From an uncultured Bacteroidales bacterium (lineage in GTDB: Bacteria > Bacteroidota > Bacteroidia > Bacteroidales > F082): DNA of 64,000 bases. Position 1 is the stretch's first letter; every line of letters starts with the position of its first letter. The notes beneath the pieces were generated by a model. It had not been told where the DNA came from and did no database searches. It saw only the letters and a program-made list of their open reading frames with translations. The DNA lies in NCBI GenBank assembly GCA_937896895.1, contig CALBNV010000046.1, positions 1-64,000 on the forward strand. Reading direction: 5' to 3'. Positions 58,007 to 64,000 of the stretch are shown here, piece by piece. The translations under genes were made by a program, and so were the position numbers.

Positions 58007-60940
58007 ATGAAAAGCATCATCATAATATCGTTGATTTCCTTGATAATATTTATGATCCTATTGGGGAATCTGTTGATAAAAGACACTGCCCGACTTATCG
58101 GCAGGCATATTACAGGAGTTTTTTCAAATCACAGCACGGTTTTTTATGCTGAGCTATGTGTTAGTGTTATTGTTGTTTTTGTGACCGCACTATGCGCGGG
58201 GGCTGCCGAGCTGGCAGTCTCCGCCATATTCGCGGAGATTTTTTCTAACGACATCACTCAATTCGGCATTATGCTTCGCGGAGTGTTCTCTCTGTATAGC
58301 GAGACGCAGAACCCTGCTAACCATATTCTATGGCTTTTTTTATCGCCACTGGTCAAACTGATAGCGACGCTCATCCTTACACATAGCATATACGGTTTCT
58401 TCACCGCTATGAACAAACGTTTCAAAACAGACGTTTACACCGAAAGCGACATGTTTTTGTTTGGCATAGCCGGAGCAATAGTTTTAAGCGGCATCCAAAT
58501 CATGTTACACATCCAAAAAATCAACGGATTGAATATGACAGCTAATTTGGTATTCACCATTTTGAATAATCTTTCATATATCCTTTATTTTTTGGCAATC
58601 TACTGGGTAAAAACATATAAAACCAACAACGCCATGCTGGAAGCTTCTATTAAGAAATACATTATAACCAGCAGTGTTGAGCGCAAAGTTATGGGCACAC
58701 CATGGCTGATGCTCGCGGTGTCCTATGCGGTCTGCCTGATGTTGAGTCTCCCAAATTTCATCGGACTGCAGTGGCTTCGCAACGACTTATCACTTGTGAT
58801 AATGTCAATATTGGTAATGGGTGTAGTGTACCTGATTCTACGAAAATTTTTCGCGCATAGCTGGAATTACCTTGCAACAATTCTTTTTGACACCAACAGA
58901 GATTTGCCACTATTGGCAACACCTTATAATATACGCCTCAACAAACGAACCACACAAATTGTCGGTGGCATTTCAGCCTTAGTGCTTCTGTTATTCACGA
59001 TTCTCAAAGCCAAATACATTTTTATGTTCATGCTGACCACACTATTCATTGCAGCCGTCATACTTGCCGCTGTTATTTTGGGATATTTTATCTCGCTTTT
59101 GATAGGTTCGATTATTTACAGCATAAGAAATAACGACAGTATTTACATGCCGTTTAGCAGAATCACCAACTATTTTAAAACAGTTTCGATATCGTTTGGT
59201 AAATCAGCGGCTCTTGCCTTGGGGATAATCTTGTTCACATTTATCACAATCACTGTATTTCCTAAAAAGCTTGATTGTGGCCGTATATACAAGAACAACT
59301 CATGTGTCATCGATACAAATGGAGATGTTCTATGGCTCGACGACGAACACGATTTTTACTATGTTCCATTAGAATATGATGAAATACCTGATTTCGTAAA
59401 AAAATGTATTACAACACAAGAAGACAGAGGTTTCTTCAAGCAAAACTCCTGGTTCCCAAATAAATCCAATTGGCATGGAATTTCTCTCGCATCTTTCTTT
59501 GCAGGACGAGGAGGCAGCAACATTAACTCACAAGTAATAAAGAACTTAACTTATATCGATGCTTCTGGCTTCCCAAGAGATTTGGCACGTAAAACTACAG
59601 ATCAGATCGGCGGTTATATGTTATCATTGACCGAAACGCCAGAACAAATCATGACAGATTATATCAATGTCGCTTGTTTCCACTCAGGGAAAGGTTACAG
59701 AGGCATCAATGCCGCCTCTCTATTCGCTTTCGGCCGTCCAATCGGCAGCTTGAACAAGCTCGAACAGTTGTATCTTGTTAGCACTCTGCCTCGCTCATCA
59801 TATATGGTTGATTCATCCGCTGCTAAAAGCGAAACTATCAAAAAAGCCCAACAGTGGAAAAACAGCAGACTTATCAAAAAATCTGAGTATAATGAAATGA
59901 ACAGTTGTGATATCCATTTTGTCAATCGTCCATACGTTAGCGACATTTCAACCGGCACACGTTCATACATCAAGAAACATTTCAAATCAGCTGAGCGTCA
60001 CAACACCTACATCACTCTGAAAAACGAGAACGCTTTGCTAGACGCTTACAACAAATTGAAATCTTCTAAAGTGTACTATAAAAACGGAAGCGAGCTTCAG
60101 GTAGCTGCTATTGTGGTTGATGTTAAGACCGGCCATATTATCGGTCATTTTTCATCAGGGTTAGTCGATTACAACGATTTCGGAGGCTTCCCGATAGGTT
60201 CCTTGGGAAAACCGGTAATAATACTTGAAATGCTCCGTAAAGGAGCCTCTCCAAATCTTACTCTTTTCGATGGCAAAGTCGGGAAAAGAAAAACGCCTGC
60301 CAATGCAACCCATGCCTGGAAAAACAAACAAGTGTCTATCAAGACTATGCTATCGCAGAGTTTAAATGCGCCATTTGTCAATATTTGCGACATCATTCCT
60401 CCAAAACCAGTTTTCATGAATGTAGAAGCAGCTTACGAGTCAATCGGTATTACCGCCAAATACAATCTTTGCTCCGACACCTATAATTATCCTTTAGGCA
60501 ACCGCCAGATGACAGTATTAGATGTCACTCAGCTTTACCAAACTATTATTAATGACGGTGTAAGAGACAGTCTGCGTTCGAATTGCAACATCGACACAAC
60601 CAATCTACGTAAACGAATTTGGTCAACCGACCATATCGCTGTGATTAAAGACGCATTGTCTGAAACCATCAAGACTGGCACCATGCAGGAATACCGCAAC
60701 AAGCTGCCACAATATAAAACCTTCTATTCTAAGACCGGCACCAGCTCTGGAAAACCAAATTGGCGTGGCGGCAAGGATGGCTGGTGTGTACTATCAGATG
60801 GAGATATCCTTATTGTCTGTTGGGCATCTTACGGTAAAACTACAGGCAAACACATCACACTCGGCACCGAACCTTTATTCGGTTCAGGCACCGCAGGATT
60901 GTTTGCCGTGAAGATATACAACGAATTAGCTAAACGATAA
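58007..60940 (+). CDS. Class A penicillin-binding protein with polytopic membrane domain
   Basis: The 977-residue protein joins about eleven membrane helices (residues 1-420) to a bifunctional peptidoglycan synthase. The glycosyltransferase (GT51, about 445-620) has TQEDRGFF with catalytic E472, GGSNINSQ (502-509), RKTTD (528-532, usual Glu replaced by Asp) and the QIMTDYINVACFHSGKGYRG segment. The transpeptidase (about 695-977) keeps all three active-site motifs: SLGK (S732-K735), SLN (785-787) and KTGT (909-912). Normal class A PBPs have one membrane helix, so the N-terminal part is exceptional. It is the third large gene of a mobile-element operon. It is probably an inner-membrane enzyme building peptidoglycan; why the element carries it is unknown. 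Confidence 0.85.
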   Translation: MKSIIIISLISLIIFMILLGNLLIKDTARLIGRHITGVFSNHSTVFYAELCVSVIVVFVTALCAGAAELAVSAIFAEIFSNDITQFGIMLRGVFSLYSETQNPANHILWLFLSPLVKLIATLILTHSIYGFFTAMNKRFKTDVYTESDMFLFGIAGAIVLSGIQIMLHIQKINGLNMTANLVFTILNNLSYILYFLAIYWVKTYKTNNAMLEASIKKYIITSSVERKVMGTPWLMLAVSYAVCLMLSLPNFIGLQWLRNDLSLVIMSILVMGVVYLILRKFFAHSWNYLATILFDTNRDLPLLATPYNIRLNKRTTQIVGGISALVLLLFTILKAKYIFMFMLTTLFIAAVILAAVILGYFISLLIGSIIYSIRNNDSIYMPFSRITNYFKTVSISFGKSAALALGIILFTFITITVFPKKLDCGRIYKNNSCVIDTNGDVLWLDDEHDFYYVPLEYDEIPDFVKKCITTQEDRGFFKQNSWFPNKSNWHGISLASFFAGRGGSNINSQVIKNLTYIDASGFPRDLARKTTDQIGGYMLSLTETPEQIMTDYINVACFHSGKGYRGINAASLFAFGRPIGSLNKLEQLYLVSTLPRSSYMVDSSAAKSETIKKAQQWKNSRLIKKSEYNEMNSCDIHFVNRPYVSDISTGTRSYIKKHFKSAERHNTYITLKNENALLDAYNKLKSSKVYYKNGSELQVAAIVVDVKTGHIIGHFSSGLVDYNDFGGFPIGSLGKPVIILEMLRKGASPNLTLFDGKVGKRKTPANATHAWKNKQVSIKTMLSQSLNAPFVNICDIIPPKPVFMNVEAAYESIGITAKYNLCSDTYNYPLGNRQMTVLDVTQLYQTIINDGVRDSLRSNCNIDTTNLRKRIWSTDHIAVIKDALSETIKTGTMQEYRNKLPQYKTFYSKTGTSSGKPNWRGGKDGWCVLSDGDILIVCWASYGKTTGKHITLGTEPLFGSGTAGLFAVKIYNELAKR

Positions 60941-60952
60941 AAATATAATGCT

Positions 60953-61864
60953 ATGAAAAAAAACAAGGCACCAAATCAGTTAGATATTTTAATCGACGAA
61001 ATCTCGTCTCACCACGACTATAGCATCAACAAAAACATAACAGAAAAAATCGAAAAGATTTTAGACATCGTCAATGAGGATTTTGATGAAGACTATGACT
61101 TTATCGTTACTAAAGACTATTGGTATTGGGGTATCCAAGATGGCAGTCTCTTAAATTACAATCTTGCTAAATATTACAACTTGGAAGCCAAATATCATTT
61201 TCAAAGAAAAAACTACAGAAGAGCCCTGTTTTTTCTACATCTTGCAGAGTATTATATCCTAAAAGAGGATTTAAACAGTGAAAACTATCAGTATAATCTG
61301 CTGGTTACATTGTGCAACAAATGTTTCACATTGTTATTCTTAAATAAAACACAAAAAGCGTTAACTGGGTTCCAATCGATAGCGGTATATGCCAGTTATA
61401 ATTCCTTGAATTATGCCAGCTATTGTTTCTGGACTAATGAGCAAACAAATGAAAGCAAGGCCTGCAAAATATCCATTCAACTTGGCGAAGCTTTATGCCT
61501 CATTGAATTAGGAAAGTTGCATGATGCCGAGCTTGCAATCAATACAATCACATTAAACCTGGTGAAAGAATCATATAGTGATTTCTGTGAAAAACACTTC
61601 GTACTAAAAACTTTAATAGCTAAAATTTTCAGTAAACGACAAGACAAAAACTCCGCTTTCAATATAATAACCGATGCAATCATCGAAGGATTCCCCTATG
61701 TCACAGAATACTCCAGTCACTTGCAAGAAGAAATTATATACCATTTACGCCAAAGCCCTTTTGAGGAAATCGGTTTTAACTACATCATAGAGACCATGCT
61801 CGATATTCATATCAAACGAGACATATCAGTGACACCACCTCGAAAAGACATACTATTTATTTAG
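60953..61864 (+). CDS. Helical-repeat cytosolic protein of the PBP operon
   Basis: The 303-residue protein lacks a signal and reads as helical hairpins of TPR type, for example YNLEAKYHFQRKNYRRALFF (about 75-94) and GEALCLIELGKLHDAELAIN (about 178-197). It probably forms a protein-binding scaffold. It starts 12 bases after the PBP gene and is the last gene of the operon. I cannot assign a family. Confidence 0.6.
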   Translation: MKKNKAPNQLDILIDEISSHHDYSINKNITEKIEKILDIVNEDFDEDYDFIVTKDYWYWGIQDGSLLNYNLAKYYNLEAKYHFQRKNYRRALFFLHLAEYYILKEDLNSENYQYNLLVTLCNKCFTLLFLNKTQKALTGFQSIAVYASYNSLNYASYCFWTNEQTNESKACKISIQLGEALCLIELGKLHDAELAINTITLNLVKESYSDFCEKHFVLKTLIAKIFSKRQDKNSAFNIITDAIIEGFPYVTEYSSHLQEEIIYHLRQSPFEEIGFNYIIETMLDIHIKRDISVTPPRKDILFI

Positions 61865-61945
61865 CTTAACCGATAACTATCCTCTAATATCACAAAAAAT
61901 TAGGCGTATAGGTCAAACATTCACACTATTCTCATCAACAAGATT

Positions 61946-62050
61946 TTACCACGCCTTACGTCCGTGAATGTCGGCGAAGATGTTGTATATCATAGCCTTT
62001 AATGCGTTTTTCTCAACTGGAAACTTTTCATTCTTATCAACATGCCCTTT
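61946..62050 (-). pseudogene. Possible remnant of a gene end
   Basis: The minus strand can be read as a 34-codon frame ending NALKAMIYNIFADIHGRKAW and a stop, with another stop just upstream. It looks like the C-terminal end of a protein that has lost its body. It lies between the PBP operon and the converging 350-residue gene. I do not recognise it. Confidence 0.3.
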
Positions 62051-62071
62051 TCATAGCAAGAGATACAAAAT

Positions 62072-63124
62072 CTATTCGTCGTCATCATACTTTCGATAAA
62101 ACAACATATCCATATCTTTCTGCCAACTTTTCAAATGAGGTTCCAGCATTTTATAAAGATGTTTATATTTATCCCAATATCCACGATATTCTTTTCTAAG
62201 ATCACTAAACCACCCCCATTGTCTCCATTCTTTTGCAGCCTTTAGATTGCCGACAACTATCTCTAGATACCTTGCTACACCTTCTTGAATTCGTTTATTC
62301 CGGCAACTCCAACGATCATATTTATATATTTCATATTTAATCGCTCTTTGCAATGTCTTATGATAATGTATTAGATTGGACAGTTCCGATTCCATACTAG
62401 AACATTTGGAATATGAAGATAAATTGTCATCATTATATATACTTGTTATATTTTGACAAGCTCCTATCCAACTATTGTAATTATATCCTTTAAATTTAAG
62501 AAAATGATCTAAAAAAACTGGCATTACAGTATATTCTTGCCCTCCTCCATTATGAAAGTCAACTTCTGCAACCCCGGCTCCTTCTTGTACCAGCCGTTTT
62601 ATAATTGGGTACCACGTATCATATGTTTTTATAATCAATTGATGCTTATCAGCAACCCCCTTACAATATGATATCCGACTTTTATAATGAGATTCCCTTT
62701 CTTTTTCTTCTCGTTCCTCTCTTATTCTAGCTAACTCAGCATCTCTCTGTGCTCTTTCCGCTCTTCCTTTTGCTTCTTTTGCATCTTTCTCCTTCTTCCA
62801 TTTTATGTATGCAGGATCTGTTTCTTTCTTAAATTGCAACCATTCTGCATATTCGGGATCCAAACCTTGTTTTATAGGTTGAGGAAATAAAGGTCTTGAG
62901 GGTACACGATCTTTACTTTCTTGAATTTTAATCAATCGTTTTTGATTTTCAATAATTTGCTCATTCTGTTTTATTGTCGTGCGCTGGTCATCAAGTTGCT
63001 GCAAATAATGAAAATATGCCTCTGCTTCCGAATAATTAGAAAATCTTTTATATGAAGAACCGTCATCTCTCCGAACCACATATTCATCATAATCATAACT
63101 TTCAATTAAATCAAATTTTGCCAT
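62072..63124 (-). CDS. Coiled-coil protein, unknown function
   Basis: The 350-residue protein has a small N-terminal domain (FDLIESYDYDEYVVRRDDGS, about 4-23), a long charged coiled coil (about 85-150, with KAERAQRDAELARIREEREE-type sequence) and a C-terminal helical region rich in W, Y and C (about 150-350). No signal or membrane helix is seen. It is transcribed toward the PBP operon. A good -7 element stands upstream. I do not recognise it. Confidence 0.55.
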   Translation of the reverse strand: MAKFDLIESYDYDEYVVRRDDGSSYKRFSNYSEAEAYFHYLQQLDDQRTTIKQNEQIIENQKRLIKIQESKDRVPSRPLFPQPIKQGLDPEYAEWLQFKKETDPAYIKWKKEKDAKEAKGRAERAQRDAELARIREEREEKERESHYKSRISYCKGVADKHQLIIKTYDTWYPIIKRLVQEGAGVAEVDFHNGGGQEYTVMPVFLDHFLKFKGYNYNSWIGACQNITSIYNDDNLSSYSKCSSMESELSNLIHYHKTLQRAIKYEIYKYDRWSCRNKRIQEGVARYLEIVVGNLKAAKEWRQWGWFSDLRKEYRGYWDKYKHLYKMLEPHLKSWQKDMDMLFYRKYDDDE

Positions 63125-63153
63125 AAATCAATCCCATTTACTATTTTGAGCTG

Positions 63154-63161
63154 CAAAGTTA
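63154..63161 (-). promoter_or_regulatory. -7 element for the coiled-coil gene
   Basis: On the minus strand TAACTTTG lies 29 bases before the ATG at 63124 and matches TAnnTTTG; TTTG about 18 bases upstream may be the -33 part. The region from 63125 to 63294 serves this gene and the divergent Sel1 gene. Confidence 0.6.
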
Positions 63162-63261
63162 CATAAAAAATTGTGCATGCAAATTAGCTGAGACAAAAAA
63201 TGCATGCTAATGCAGTGTCTATCAGATATTAATCCGATAACTCCGACATCATCGTTTATAT

Positions 63262-63269
63262 TATATTTG
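63262..63269 (+). promoter_or_regulatory. -7 element for the Sel1-repeat gene
   Basis: TATATTTG matches TAnnTTTG and lies 25 bases before the ATG at 63295. It faces away from the promoter at 63154-63161. Confidence 0.6.
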
Positions 63270-63294
63270 CAGTTGAAAATGTAATGTTTACAAC

Positions 63295-63750
63295 ATGAAC
63301 ACAAATATGAAAACGCAAAACACCCAAGCTTCAACCACAGGAAACAACTCTTCATTTTTCGACAAAGACGAAATTTTTGAATTCATTGACAACGGAGTAA
63401 GAGAAAAAAACCTCGATTGGGATAGAAAAGAAGTTTACAAACGTTTAAAAAAACTTGCCGAAAAAGGCGATTCTTACGGTCAAGATCTTCTCGGCTTATT
63501 ATTAAGTGTGGGTTATGGTTGCGAAGCAAATCCCAGCGAAGCCTTCAAATGGTTTACTAAAGCGGCCGAGCAGGGCTTGGCCAATGCCCAACATGCTCTT
63601 GGACTCCATTACTACCATGGATGCGTCGTTCAAAAAAATTACGAAAAAGCGGCATATTGGCTTGAAAAAGCCGCAGACCAAGGTCATGAAGATGCCGAAG
63701 CACTTTTAATTACAGTCAAATTCGCTCAATATTTTAACTCAATAAGTTAA
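63295..63750 (+). CDS. Sel1-repeat protein
   Basis: The 151-residue protein contains three Sel1-like repeats: GDSYGQDLLGLLLSVGYGCE (about 62-81), ANAQHALGLHYYHGCVVQKN (about 98-117) and then YEKAAYWLEKAADQGHEDAE. The first 40 residues are polar and charged. It has no signal peptide, so it is probably a cytosolic protein-interaction module. It lies at the right end of the visible element cargo. Function is unknown. The bases from 63751 to 64000 hold no gene I can support. Confidence 0.75.
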   Translation: MNTNMKTQNTQASTTGNNSSFFDKDEIFEFIDNGVREKNLDWDRKEVYKRLKKLAEKGDSYGQDLLGLLLSVGYGCEANPSEAFKWFTKAAEQGLANAQHALGLHYYHGCVVQKNYEKAAYWLEKAADQGHEDAEALLITVKFAQYFNSIS

Positions 63751-64000
63751 TAACGCCATGAAAAACTCAACCATATCACCTATTATCTAGAATTTCAGAC
63801 GTCAAACTATTCATATTATGTATGCTACAGAGAAGGTTCATGGCACCATATCGAGTAAGTAGGTATGAAGTGAAAGATACAGATGGTGGCAGAATAGTTA
63901 ATTTTTTTGATATATTATTTTGATATTTTTTAAAAAAATTATATTTTTGTCGTTTAATCTATGTTAGTCATCCCCCTCTCCTCAAAAAGGCTAAGATTGC

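Noticed and set aside
58007..60940. The PBP as a beta-lactam resistance gene.
   Set aside because: Nothing in the active-site motifs points to low affinity and no beta-lactamase or known resistance gene is adjacent.
63751..64000. Short frames such as one starting MAPYRVSRYEVKDTDGGRIV.
   Set aside because: They are under 30 codons, lie in shifting frames and have no promoter or start context that supports translation.

Overview
The window looks like a chromosome segment of an uncultured member of the Bacteroidales. Evidence is the recurrent TAnnTTTG/TTTG promoter pairs, weak or absent Shine-Dalgarno sites, a secreted protein with a type IX secretion C-terminal domain, and Bacteroidetes-type families (DUF3822, DUF2795, BT4734-like, GxxExxY, four-helix-bundle proteins). 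It has three zones.

Zone 1 (about 1-20,900, almost all minus strand) is one side of a surface-polysaccharide locus. It encodes the final or complete steps for several activated sugars: GDP-L-fucose (gmd, fcl), UDP-N-acetyl-L-fucosamine (fnlA, fnlB, fnlC), UDP-GalNAc uronic acid (tviB/tviC type pair), UDP-glucuronate (ugd) and dTDP-L-rhamnose (rfbD only), plus a Wzx flippase, a sugar-transfer ATP-grasp enzyme and WbuC cupins. No glycosyltransferase or Wzy is seen; they presumably lie to the left of the window. The locus has been shuffled: tviC is present twice (one copy cut by the window edge), wbuC is present twice plus a remnant fused to a wecB remnant, and two cassettes that look like toxin-antitoxin or defence modules are inserted (a Panacea-domain protein with a 666-residue membrane protein; a Cas2-like protein with a two-TM coiled-coil protein). 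Three single genes (two four-helix-bundle genes and one GxxExxY gene) are each bounded by inverted repeats.

Zone 2 (about 20,900-45,700) is ordinary chromosome: a cobalamin adenosyltransferase, a T9SS-secreted protein, NifU-like and Mrp Fe-S proteins, dtd, rbfA, a LolC/E permease, the overlapping run serS-lipoprotein-TPR protein-rsmA, ribosomal L21/L27, a HicAB pair, purL, an acyl-CoA synthetase, holA, AMP nucleosidase, a radical SAM enzyme, rsmD and a C69 peptidase.

Zone 3 (45,700 to the right edge) is an integrated mobile element, opened by a tyrosine recombinase and followed by an excisionase-like region with frameshifts and iterated operator-like GTAACC sites, two HTH proteins, BT4734-like and DUF3987 replication-type proteins, and a Schlafen/AlbA_2 regulator. 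Its cargo is A/T-rich and mostly unrecognised. One cargo unit is a self-contained two-gene cassette with its own promoter and terminator, whose main protein carries receiver-like domains. The other is a tightly spaced four-gene operon: a membrane coiled-coil protein, a vWA-like lipoprotein, a class A penicillin-binding protein with about eleven membrane helices, and a cytosolic helical-repeat protein. A bifunctional peptidoglycan synthase as mobile-element cargo is the best candidate here for an undescribed system. The right end of the element is not in the window.
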